DNA of 8,466 nucleotides, from NCBI GenBank assembly GCA_043777795.1, contig JAYWHJ010000211.1, forward strand, positions 1 to 8,466. The letters run 5' to 3'. This DNA is from JAAFIP01 sp043777795. Lineage in GTDB: Bacteria; Pseudomonadota; Gammaproteobacteria; Burkholderiales; Burkholderiaceae_C. Position 1 is the stretch's first letter. Each line of letters begins with the position of its first letter. Shown here piece after piece: positions 1 to 5,980 of the stretch. Both the position numbers and the translations under genes were made by a program. A model generated the notes under the pieces. It did no database searches. It was not told where the DNA came from and saw only the letters and a program-made list of their open reading frames with translations.

Positions 1-197
1 CGCAGCTGTCTGAGCGCGAGCGCGAAGTGCTGGGCCTGATCGTTGCGGGCCTGACCAACAAAGAAATTGGCCGCGCGCTCGATCTGTCTCCACGCACCGT
101 CGAAACGCATCGCGCCCACCTGTTTGCCAAGCTCGAAGCGGGCTCCTTGGCTCAGCTCATTCGCAGCTACGCCAGCTTGGTCGAGCAGGAAGATTAG
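1..197 (+). CDS. LuxR/FixJ-type response regulator, C-terminal fragment
   Basis: The reading frame is open from base 3 and ends with TAG at 195-197; the N-terminal part lies outside the window. The 64 visible residues form a LuxR/NarL/FixJ helix-turn-helix: it opens with QLSEREREVLGLIVAGLTNK, continues with the recognition-helix signature (EIGRALDLSPRTVETHR) and ends in a short acidic tail (VEQED). The SPRTVE(T/V)HR pattern is typical of FixJ-like response regulators, so a receiver domain and an upstream sensor kinase are expected to the left. That is family knowledge and is not visible here. It would bind promoter DNA as a transcriptional activator. The next genes, on the same strand, begin 115 bases downstream after a possible terminator, so they may be targets but are probably not co-transcribed. 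Confidence 0.9.
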   Translation, partial: QLSEREREVLGLIVAGLTNKEIGRALDLSPRTVETHRAHLFAKLEAGSLAQLIRSYASLVEQED

Positions 198-240
198 CGC
201 CGCGTAGTTTTACGGATGCTTTGGCGTAGCTGTGCGGATG

Positions 241-262
241 GTGCAAGCAGCACATTTTTTTT
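241..262 (+). terminator. Possible weak intrinsic terminator after the LuxR-type gene
   Basis: A short hairpin (GTGC 241-244, loop AAGCA, GCAC 250-253) is followed by eight T residues at 255-262. An alternative stem pairs TGTGC 231-235 with GCACA 250-254. The U-tract is good but the stem is only 4-5 bp, so termination would be inefficient. The rest of 198-312 holds no recognisable gene; the promoter of the downstream pair must lie here or upstream. A TTTACA at 260-265 resembles a -35 box, but I see no convincing -10 partner. Confidence 0.4.
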
Positions 263-312
263 ACAGTTCTCCCACGGTTGATTGAACCGCAATGTCTTAT
301 CCGGAGAATCTC

Positions 313-804
313 ATGCGTCACTTTGCTACCACCCTTATTTTGGCTGCTTGCGCAGTCGCTTCCACCGCGCAAGCCCAAGCCGTGCGCACCGAGCGCAACA
401 TGTCGCTCGAACTGGCCAACCAAATCGCCGCCGCCACGGTCGCTGCCTGCACAGCCGGTGGCCACAACGTCGCCGCCACTGTCGTGGATCGCGCAGGCAC
501 CATTCGCGCCGTTCAGCGCGCCGACAATGCTGGCCCTCACACCATAGCCGCCAGCTTCGAAAAGGCTTTCACCTCTGCATCGGCCCGCAACAATACATTA
601 GCCATGATGGAAAACGCCCAGAAAAATCCTGCTGCTGCGAATCTCGTTTACATCCCCGGCTTTTTGCTGGTCGGCGGCGGCGTGCCCGTGCGCGTCGGCA
701 ATGAGGTGATCGGCGCAGTCGGCGTGGGCGGCGCACCCGGCGGCCATTTGGATGAGCAATGCGCCATGGCGGCCCTGGATAAAGTCAAAGAGCTGCTCAA
801 GTAA
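313..804 (+). CDS. Exported GlcG/HbpS-family (DUF336) heme-binding-like protein
   Basis: This 163-residue protein belongs by pattern to the GlcG/HbpS (DUF336) family. Family features are the early helix (SLELANQIAAATVAAC), the strand AATVVDRAGTIRAVQRAD, the SFEKAFTSAS helix, and a glycine-rich C-terminal half with GGGVPVRVGNEVIGAVGVGG followed by GGHLDEQCAMAALDKV. Known members include HbpS, an extracellular heme-binding sensor partner, and GlcG of the glycolate locus; heme binding here is inference only. I chose ATG 313 because GGAG at 303-306 sits six bases upstream; the longer in-frame ATG at 292 has no such site and would put seven residues before the signal peptide. Residues 1-21 read as a signal peptide ending at AQA; LAAC at 10-13 also resembles a lipobox but lies unusually close to the N-terminus. 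An ankyrin gene follows after 21 bases. Confidence 0.85.
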   Translation: MRHFATTLILAACAVASTAQAQAVRTERNMSLELANQIAAATVAACTAGGHNVAATVVDRAGTIRAVQRADNAGPHTIAASFEKAFTSASARNNTLAMMENAQKNPAAANLVYIPGFLLVGGGVPVRVGNEVIGAVGVGGAPGGHLDEQCAMAALDKVKELLK

Positions 805-825
805 ATTCCCTCCAGGAGAAGCCCC

Positions 826-1572
826 ATGAAAGCTCAGCTCAAAACCCACCCGCTCAAGCGCAGCCGCACCCTGGCGCGCCTAGCGCTTTCGCTGGCTTCC
901 AGCTTGGCCTTCATGGGCCTGGTCCAAGCGCCTCTGGGCGCCTCGGCCCAAGTCCCGCCCAGCGCGCAAGAGGTCGCCCAATTCAGCGCATTGCATGCAG
1001 CGGCCCATCGCGGCAATGTCGCGGCCATCGACGCTGCTGCTTCGGCCAAGGTCGATCTCGATGCCCGCGACAGCTATGGCCGCACGCCGCTTCATGTGGC
1101 CGTGTTTGCCAAGCAGCGCGAAGCCTTGCGGCCTTTGGTCAAAGCCGGTGCCAACATCAACTTGCTAGAAAACGACCGCTACGACGGCATCACCATCGCC
1201 TCCGTTGCCGATGACGAAGAGACCCTGCGCGTTTTGATCCAGCTCGGTGCGAGCGCCAAGCAAACCACCAGCCGCTACGACGGCACCGCGCTGATCGCTG
1301 CCGCACATCTTGGCCACGACGGCGTGGTGCGCCAGCTGATTGCCGCAGGCGCGCCGCTCGATCATGTCAACAACCTCCACTGGACGGCCGTGATCGAATC
1401 CATCGTCTTGGGCGACGGCGGCAAGCGCCATCAGGCCACGCTCGAAGCGCTAATCAAAGCAGGTGCAAACCTGCAGCTCGCCGACCGCGCCGGCAACACA
1501 CCTTTGGCCTTGGCTCGCCAACGTGGCTATGGCGCCATGGTGCGCATGCTGGTAGCCGCTGGCGCACGTTGA
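826..1572 (+). CDS. Periplasmic ankyrin-repeat protein
   Basis: A 248-residue protein with a signal peptide: a basic N-terminus (residues 1-18), a hydrophobic core (about 19-38) and a likely cleavage site after ASA at residue 41. Nearly all of the mature protein is ankyrin repeats, beginning at about residues 53, 83, 119, 150, 183 and 221. Hallmarks include GRTPLHVAV (85-93), repeated L(I/V)..GA turns, KAGANINLLE (106-115), KAGANLQLAD (211-220) and GNTPLALAR (223-231); the last repeat is incomplete. Ankyrin repeats bind other proteins, so this is probably a periplasmic scaffold or inhibitor with an unknown partner. Pseudomonas AnkB, encoded beside a catalase gene, is a known periplasmic ankyrin protein, but orthology is not shown. 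A strong AGGAGA at 814-819 precedes ATG 826. The 21-base gap from the HbpS-like gene supports an operon. Its stop lies only 12 bases from the convergent regulator gene, with no obvious hairpin between. Confidence 0.88.
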   Translation: MKAQLKTHPLKRSRTLARLALSLASSLAFMGLVQAPLGASAQVPPSAQEVAQFSALHAAAHRGNVAAIDAAASAKVDLDARDSYGRTPLHVAVFAKQREALRPLVKAGANINLLENDRYDGITIASVADDEETLRVLIQLGASAKQTTSRYDGTALIAAAHLGHDGVVRQLIAAGAPLDHVNNLHWTAVIESIVLGDGGKRHQATLEALIKAGANLQLADRAGNTPLALARQRGYGAMVRMLVAAGAR

Positions 1573-1584
1573 TCCACAAGCTGA

Positions 1585-2301
1585 TTAGGCAGGCATCAAC
1601 TCCAAGCGGTAACCCAAGCCGCGTACCGTTTGGATCAGCGCTGCGGGCTGCGGATCATCAATCTTGGCGCGCAACCGGCGGATATAGACATCCACCACAT
1701 TGGTGAGCGGGTCTTCGCTTTGCCCCCACACGTTGGCCAGAATTCGCTCGCGGCTGAACAATCGCCCGGGTGCGCTCATGAGTAGCTCCAGCAGGGCCAA
1801 TTCCCGCGCCGTTAGACTGATCACTTGCCCCGCTCGGCTCACACGCATGGTGTCGCGATCAAGCACCAGGTCGTGCACTTGCAATAGGTGTGTGCGCTTG
1901 GGCTGCAACTCTCGGGTTCGGCGGCTTAACGCCTCCATTCGGGCAAGCAGTTCTTCAAATTCAAAAGGCTTGCACAAATAGTCATCGGCCCCCATGCGCA
2001 AGCCGCTCACCCGATCTTCCAGAGACGACATCGCCGTCAGCATCAATATCGGCAAATTCACGCCTGAGGCACGCAAGCTTTGGCAAATCTCCAAGCCATT
2101 CATGCCTGGCAGCATCAGATCCAAAATGATCAGCGGCTGAGTCGCTGGCATCGCTGCCGCCGCATCACGGGCGGCTTGCTGCGCCATCTCCAGGCCTTGG
2201 GGCCCGGTGGCGGCGCGCTGCACCTGATAGCCTTCGGCTTTGAGCCCGCGCACCAAAAAGTCTGCAATGCGGGCATCATCTTCCACGATCAATACGTTCA
2301 T
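1585..2301 (-). CDS. OmpR-family response regulator (CusR/PcoR-like winged helix)
   Basis: A 238-residue, two-domain response regulator. In the receiver (1-125) the acidic pair is D8/D9, the phosphorylated aspartate is D61 in LDLMLPGMNG, the switch threonine is T89 and the conserved lysine is K111 in CKPFEFEELL. The OmpR/PhoB winged helix covers about 137-235 (LTAREL, LLMSAPGRLFSRERIL, TNVVDVYIRRLRAKID, TVRGLGYRLE). The TNVVDV...RRLRAKID segment resembles the CusR/PcoR/CopR group, but no copper genes are nearby, so the signal stays open. The stretch before beta-3 (AARDAAAAMPATQP, 43-56) is about 7-10 residues longer than usual, which pushes the phospho-Asp from about 51-54 to 61. The start is set by the ATGA overlap with the upstream kinase, which implies translational coupling. 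Targets are probably local, perhaps the divergent gene at 4132. Confidence 0.95.
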   Translation of the reverse strand: MNVLIVEDDARIADFLVRGLKAEGYQVQRAATGPQGLEMAQQAARDAAAAMPATQPLIILDLMLPGMNGLEICQSLRASGVNLPILMLTAMSSLEDRVSGLRMGADDYLCKPFEFEELLARMEALSRRTRELQPKRTHLLQVHDLVLDRDTMRVSRAGQVISLTARELALLELLMSAPGRLFSRERILANVWGQSEDPLTNVVDVYIRRLRAKIDDPQPAALIQTVRGLGYRLELMPA

Positions 2302-3935
2302 AAGCTCATTCCGGTTTGTGGCCCCGTCTCGTCAAAGGGTAGCAAAGCAGGCAGAAAAATTTCTGCTTGCGTGCCTTGGCCTGGCTGGCTGGCAAGTGTG
2401 ATTTGGCCATCATGCGCCTGCGCCAGCGTCATGGCAATCGGCAAGCCCAGACCACTGCCCGAGGCGCGGTGCTGGCGCGCCTGCTCACCCCGGAAATGCC
2501 GCTGAAACACTTGGGAGAGCTCAGCGGCAGGAATACCAATCCCCTCATCCGTGACCGAAATACGCCACAGGCTCGGTGCCTCATCACTGGCCTGCACCTG
2601 ATTCACGGCCAGCCGCACCGTGCTACCGGCGTGCGAATAGCGGATGGCGTTGTCCAGCAACAAGAGGATCAACTGCCGCAAGCGCTGGCGGTCGCCCATC
2701 ACGCGCCCGGCCATCGGCTGCGCAGGCTCGCAAAGCAATCGCACCCCGCTGGCTGCAGCCAAGGCGCTGGCCTGGTTCCAGGCATCCATCAAAGGCAGAG
2801 ACAATTCCATCGGCTCACGCACCAGACTCAAGGATTCAAGATCCATGCGCGCCATGGAGAGCAAATCATCAATCACCGCGCCCAACTCGCGCGACGTTTG
2901 TACGATACGCTGCAAAGCCTCGCGGTAATCCGCTTCACTGCTCGAGCGACTGCGCAACGTCACCTCGGCTTCCCCACGAATCGCTGTGGTGGGCGTGCGC
3001 AATTCGTGGCTGATATCCGCGAGCAATTGGCGGCGGCGCACATCGGTCTGGCGCAAGGATTCATTGGCCTGCGCCAGAGCCTCCGTGCGCGCCTTGACCA
3101 AGTCCTCCAGCTGCGACCGCGCCTGCGCCTCTTGCTGGTGATGTTGCTCTAACTGCTGCGCCATACCGTTCATGCTGCGTGCCACTGCTGAGAACTCATC
3201 TTTGCCGTGCAAGGCAATGCGGTGTTGCCACTGACCGGCGGCAAGCTCCTGCGCGCCTTCGGTCAAAGCGTCCAGAGGGCGGCGTAACGCGCGGCCGAAA
3301 TACACGGTGGCCGCCAAAGCCAGCAAGACCAGTACGCACGCGCCACCCAGCCAGAGCAGGCGAATCCTGGCCAGCCCCTCATCTGCTGCCGCCCGCTCAC
3401 GCGTCATCGCCACTGATTCCCGCGCGATGCTTTGCCCAATCAATTGCCTTAGGTCATGCCCGCCCGCGTATTCAAACAATTGTGTAAGAGCCTCCCAGGC
3501 TGTTTTGGCGGGCATATCTGCTTGCAAAGGGCTCGCTTGGTAGATCGCGGTTTCCAAGACCTGCATGCTCTGGGCCAGTTTATTGAGCGATTCTTGGCGC
3601 TGCATCTGCTCTTGCGGGTACTGCGTGCCCTGCTTGCTGTCTTGCGCCGCCTGTGTCAGGTTTTGCAGGCGAGAGACGATCTCGCGCATCTGCTCCATCA
3701 GCCGATCACGCTCCGCACTGTCTCCACCGCCGCCCAGCGTGATTTGCGCCACCCACGTGTGCAAGCGCTGTTTGGTCGCAGACAACTCTACAAAACTGCG
3801 ATGGATATCGCTGGCGATGCGACCGCCCACGATCTGCTGCTGCGCCTGACGCAAAGCCACCGCCGCGCCCACAGCTTGCAAAATAATCGTGGTCGCTAAA
3901 AGAATCAGAACCCAGCTCAGGCGATGTCGAATCAT
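2298..3935 (-). CDS. Membrane sensor histidine kinase (HAMP-HisKA-HATPase_c)
   Basis: A 545-residue kinase that should sense an envelope or external signal and phosphorylate the regulator encoded directly after it. Visible in order: TM1 (about 7-29); a periplasmic sensor of about 160 residues that is Gln/Arg/Ala-rich, looks largely helical and has no motif I recognise; TM2 (about 192-214); HAMP (about 215-268); a coiled coil (about 260-303); HisKA with the phospho-accepting H310 in SHELRTPTTA; and HATPase_c with the N box (LLLLDNAIRYS, N429), G1 box (DEGIGIP, 463-469), F box (QVFQRHFRGE, 476-484) and G2 box (GSGLGL, 493-498). All catalytic boxes look intact. The stop overlaps the regulator start by four bases (ATGA, 2298-2301). 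The upstream ribosome site is modest (TGAGG close to the ATG). A divergent gene begins 197 bases away, so the shared intergenic region probably carries control sites for both. Confidence 0.95.
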   Translation of the reverse strand: MIRHRLSWVLILLATTIILQAVGAAVALRQAQQQIVGGRIASDIHRSFVELSATKQRLHTWVAQITLGGGGDSAERDRLMEQMREIVSRLQNLTQAAQDSKQGTQYPQEQMQRQESLNKLAQSMQVLETAIYQASPLQADMPAKTAWEALTQLFEYAGGHDLRQLIGQSIARESVAMTRERAAADEGLARIRLLWLGGACVLVLLALAATVYFGRALRRPLDALTEGAQELAAGQWQHRIALHGKDEFSAVARSMNGMAQQLEQHHQQEAQARSQLEDLVKARTEALAQANESLRQTDVRRRQLLADISHELRTPTTAIRGEAEVTLRSRSSSEADYREALQRIVQTSRELGAVIDDLLSMARMDLESLSLVREPMELSLPLMDAWNQASALAAASGVRLLCEPAQPMAGRVMGDRQRLRQLILLLLDNAIRYSHAGSTVRLAVNQVQASDEAPSLWRISVTDEGIGIPAAELSQVFQRHFRGEQARQHRASGSGLGLPIAMTLAQAHDGQITLASQPGQGTQAEIFLPALLPFDETGPQTGMSL

Positions 3936-4131
3936 GGCCTCATTGTCACCGCAAGCAACTGTTGGCGGCTCTTGTCATCTCACGTTAATGAATCTGTCAG
4001 TAGATGTTCATGTGTTTTTCATGGTGGGTTAAAGCGCGTCATCTCTAATTCAACCTATGGCTACGGCTCAGTTAACGCCTTCAATCGGGCCGCCATGCTT
4101 CTTCAACCTCTCATTCTCCAAGGAACACACC
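3936..4131. promoter_or_regulatory. Divergent intergenic control region
   Basis: These 196 bases separate the kinase gene (minus) from the small exported-protein gene (plus), so at least one promoter for each is expected here. It is noticeably more AT-rich than the flanking genes around 3980-4065. GTTAATGAATCTGTCAG near 3983 and CAGTTAACGCC near 4069 share a GTTAA core that could be part of a regulator site, but I cannot establish a repeat with OmpR-type spacing. No -35/-10 pair is convincing on either strand. Confidence 0.4.
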
Positions 4132-4677
4132 ATGAAAAACCTACGCCTTGCTCTAAGTGCCATCGCTCTCGCCAGTCTCTCGCTCCCATCATTGGCCAAA
4201 CCAGCGATCACGGAGGCGGAAGTGATCGCTGCACAAAAAGGCTGGTGCCAAGCCCTGGTCGATATCAGCACGACCCACGCCAAAAGCGGCCAAGCCGCCG
4301 CCAAAGCCTTGGCCGAGCGCGTGATCGATACTGCTTACAACTACCAAGCCGGCCCCGTGCTGTTCAAGCCAACCTTGACCGTGACACCAGAAACCTTCCG
4401 CACCACCCGCGCCGGCGCTCTGGCCTACTTCGTGGGCGACGACACCAACTTCCCCAAAGACACCGGCTTTGCCCTTAATGGCTGGACCAAGTGCGAATCT
4501 AAAAACGCTGCGGTGTTCATCGACAGCGACTCCGCCACTAGCATGGGCAACGTCATGATCACCGGTAAAGACGGCAAAGTCACCACTGTTGACAAAACAT
4601 GGCAGTACCGTAAAGACGCAGCCGGCAAACTGCGCATCGTGCTGCATCACTCTTCTTTGCCATTCTCTGCCTCCTAA
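4132..4677 (+). CDS. Exported NTF2/SnoaL-like protein of unknown function
   Basis: A 181-residue protein with a clean signal peptide (basic MKNLR, hydrophobic LALSAIALASLSL, likely cleavage after SLA near residue 22), hence periplasmic or secreted. The mature part starts with a helix (ITEAEVIAAQKGWCQALVDI), contains GPVLFKPTLTVTPETFR, GALAYFVGDD, DTGFALNGWTKCE and ATSMGNVMIT, and ends in a KTWQYRKDAAGKLRIVLHHS strand pair followed by SLP. This helix-then-sheet order and the terminal LHHSSLP resemble NTF2-like proteins of the SnoaL/CaMKII-association-domain group; the specific ligand or reaction is unknown. Similar proteins have, as I recall, sometimes been labelled phosphoribosyl-AMP cyclohydrolase, which does not fit an exported protein. 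ATG 4132 is preferred over in-frame ATG 4057 because AAGGAA (4120-4125) lies six bases upstream and the signal peptide then starts at residue 1. It diverges from the two-component operon. Confidence 0.75.
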   Translation: MKNLRLALSAIALASLSLPSLAKPAITEAEVIAAQKGWCQALVDISTTHAKSGQAAAKALAERVIDTAYNYQAGPVLFKPTLTVTPETFRTTRAGALAYFVGDDTNFPKDTGFALNGWTKCESKNAAVFIDSDSATSMGNVMITGKDGKVTTVDKTWQYRKDAAGKLRIVLHHSSLPFSAS

Positions 4678-4689
4678 AACCTAGCCCAA

Positions 4690-4715
4690 GCCATGGCTTG
4701 CACCCAAGCCATGGC
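4690..4715 (+). terminator. 11-bp perfect hairpin after the exported-protein gene
   Basis: GCCATGGCTTG (4690-4700) and CAAGCCATGGC (4705-4715) are perfect inverted repeats around a CACC loop, beginning 13 bases after the stop codon. The left arm also forms a 14-bp perfect palindrome, CAAGCCATGGCTTG (4687-4700), and CCCAAGCCATGGC occurs twice with an 18-bp period (4685-4697, 4703-4715). There is no T-tract on the plus strand, so it may be a Rho-assisted terminator or a 3'-end-protecting hairpin. It lies between two convergent genes and could serve both. Confidence 0.6.
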
Positions 4716-4762
4716 AACTCGGCAAGACAAGTAGCTTGCAGCACAGTATTTGCTAAATATTA

Positions 4763-4824
4763 AATAGCACCCTGCGCTTATTTTATGCGGTCTAGAGCCC
4801 CATTTCTCCTAAAAGTCGGCTATT
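4763..4824. repeat. Intergenic hairpin element, copy A
   Basis: The element is bounded by the inverted repeat AATAGC (4763-4768) and GCTATT (4819-4824) and has an inner imperfect hairpin at 4775-4789 (CGC..TA, TTT loop, TATGCG). A related copy lies at 5920-5980 with nearly the same end-to-end length (62 versus 61 bases), the shared core TGCGC(T/A)TATTTTATGC, and the same position at the stop codon of a hydrolase gene: the right arm contains the TAG of the gene ending at 4820. It resembles a dispersed intergenic hairpin family I associate with Comamonadaceae; that link is from memory. A role in 3'-end formation of the minus-strand hydrolase mRNA is plausible. Confidence 0.6.
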
Positions 4825-5824
4825 TCCTGCCCAAAAACGCCTGCACCGCAGCAACGGTGGCCATGGCATCTTCTTCATGCGGCACGTGGCCTAAAGTGTC
4901 AAACATCACCAGCTTAGAGCCGGCGATATCTTTGGCAAAGCGCTCTCCACTGGCGGGCGGTATCAAGCGATCCTGCCCACCCCAAAGAATCAGCGTCGGC
5001 TGCGTGATCTTCGCAATGCGCTCTGGCTCTTGCGCCAGGCGCTCCTGCATACGCTGGCCCAGGGCGCGGCGGTTGCCCTCGCGCAGCGTGAGCTCGTAAT
5101 AGCGGTCAATCAGCTCCGGCGTGATCCTCAAAGGATCACCATACACATTGCGCACACTCGTTTCTATCAAGCCGCGCGGCAAGAGGTTGTTCATCAGCGG
5201 TGCCAGCGCTTCGATGCGCGCGATGCGAAAGCCCAGCGGCACCGACTTCGGCTCAAACGGATAGCCCGCCGCATCCACCAAAATCAGCTTCGCCACCCGC
5301 TGCGGCTGCGTGGCTCGCAGAAAATCCACCGTCTCCCAAGCAATCTGACCACCCAGCGAATTGCCACCCAGCACCACCGGCTGCGTGACTTTCAGCGCAT
5401 CCAGCGTGGCCACCACGAATTTCGCGTAATTCAGCGCCGTATAGCGCTCGCCCGCCCACTGGCCCGCCCACTGGCCCGCCCACTGGCCCGCGTAAGGCCC
5501 AGTCAGCCCAAAGCCCGGCAGATCAAACCGAATCACCCGGCGCGTCTTGGCCAGCACTGCCACCCAGCCATCCCAAGTATGCAAGCTGGCTGATGTGCCA
5601 TGCAGCAACACAATCGGCTCCGCATCATCGCGCGGGCCCTCATCACGATAGTGCACCGCCATCCCCCGCACATCCACAAACTTCGAGCCCGAAGCCGGCG
5701 CTGCCCAGCGGCCTTTGAGCGAATCCACAGGCCGATCCCGCGCCCAATTCCAAGCCACGGCTGCGCCCACCGCCAGCAACAGCACAGCCGCCGCACCCCA
5801 CAACCCACGTTTGATTTTCGACAT
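4820..5824 (-). CDS. Membrane-anchored alpha/beta hydrolase
   Basis: A 334-residue alpha/beta-hydrolase. One N-terminal hydrophobic segment (about 7-25, after MSKIKR) suggests an inner-membrane anchor with the enzyme in the periplasm. The fold motifs are complete: the oxyanion HG (75-76) in VLLHGTSAS, RFDLPGFGLTGP (99-110), the nucleophile elbow GNSLGG with S156, the acid D285 in LWGGQDRLIPP, and H313 in LGHVPHEED. The cap (about 185-265) is of ordinary size. The substrate is unknown; such enzymes include esterases, haloperoxidase-like enzymes and ring-cleavage-product hydrolases. Residues 112-123 are three AGQW units encoded by a perfect 12-bp tandem repeat just after the GLTGPY loop. ATG 5824 has GGAGAG (complement of 5833-5838) upstream. 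A strong terminator 41 bases upstream isolates the gene from minus-strand transcripts entering from further upstream. Confidence 0.9.
   Translation of the reverse strand: MSKIKRGLWGAAAVLLLAVGAAVAWNWARDRPVDSLKGRWAAPASGSKFVDVRGMAVHYRDEGPRDDAEPIVLLHGTSASLHTWDGWVAVLAKTRRVIRFDLPGFGLTGPYAGQWAGQWAGQWAGERYTALNYAKFVVATLDALKVTQPVVLGGNSLGGQIAWETVDFLRATQPQRVAKLILVDAAGYPFEPKSVPLGFRIARIEALAPLMNNLLPRGLIETSVRNVYGDPLRITPELIDRYYELTLREGNRRALGQRMQERLAQEPERIAKITQPTLILWGGQDRLIPPASGERFAKDIAGSKLVMFDTLGHVPHEEDAMATVAAVQAFLGRK
5451..5486. repeat. Three perfect 12-bp tandem copies inside the hydrolase gene
   Basis: The unit CCCGCCCACTGG occurs three times without change (5451-5462, 5463-5474, 5475-5486), and the first five bases of a fourth copy follow. 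On the coding (minus) strand each unit encodes AGQW. Because 12 is a multiple of three, copy-number changes would leave the frame intact. Confidence 0.95.
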
Positions 5825-5864
5825 CTCGCCAGCTCTCCAAAAAACCTTGGATGGATGCTATTCG

Positions 5865-5887
5865 AAAAAACTCGCTCAACAAGCGAG
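5865..5887 (-). terminator. Rho-independent terminator (minus strand)
   Basis: Read on the minus strand, CTCGCT (complement of 5882-5887), loop TGTTG and AGCGAG (complement of 5871-5876) form a perfect 6-bp GC-rich stem directly followed by six T residues (complement of 5865-5870). This is a textbook intrinsic terminator. It follows the broken hydrolase copy (stop at 5976) and precedes the start of the intact hydrolase (5824). Transcription of the intact gene must either start within about 40 bases of its ATG or pass through this site. Confidence 0.85.
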
Positions 5888-5919
5888 GCTCAGATCAGCC
5901 ACATCATCACTATAAAATT

Positions 5920-5980
5920 AATAGCGCTTTGCGCATATTTTATGCTGGCAATTGGCCTCTTTTGTTTATAAAAAGCTATT
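5920..5980. repeat. Intergenic hairpin element, copy B
   Basis: The sister of the element at 4763-4824: outer inverted repeat AATAGC (5920-5925) / GCTATT (5975-5980) and an inner hairpin GCATA (5933-5937), loop TTT, TATGC (5941-5945). The inner stem is kept in both copies although its bases differ (CGCTTA versus GCATA side), which fits selection on structure. The right arm overlaps the TAG of the broken hydrolase copy. The similarity could come from duplication of the whole hydrolase 3' end, or from two independent copies of a dispersed element. Confidence 0.6.

Noticed and set aside
260..290. Promoter with -35 TTTACA before the HbpS-like gene
   Set aside because: No acceptable -10 box is found at 16-18 bases, and the T-rich part overlaps the possible terminator.
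2367..3152. 261-codon plus-strand open frame opposite the sensor kinase
   Set aside because: The minus strand holds complete HisKA and HATPase boxes; this frame has no recognisable domain and the composition expected of a shadow in GC-rich DNA.
4057..4131. Upstream extension of the exported-protein gene to ATG 4057
   Set aside because: It would place 25 residues before a clean signal peptide, and the ribosome site AAGGAA lies directly before ATG 4132.
4132..4677. Annotation as phosphoribosyl-AMP cyclohydrolase
   Set aside because: The protein has an export signal and I see none of the cysteine/histidine metal-binding pattern expected of HisI.
5451..5486. Short regular repeats considered as a CRISPR array
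   Set aside because: The copies are directly adjacent without spacers and lie within a coding frame.
5030..5593. Long plus-strand open frame opposite the hydrolase
   Set aside because: Arg/His/Gln-rich composition and a repeated ARPL stretch are mirror products of the minus-strand gene, which has all hydrolase motifs.
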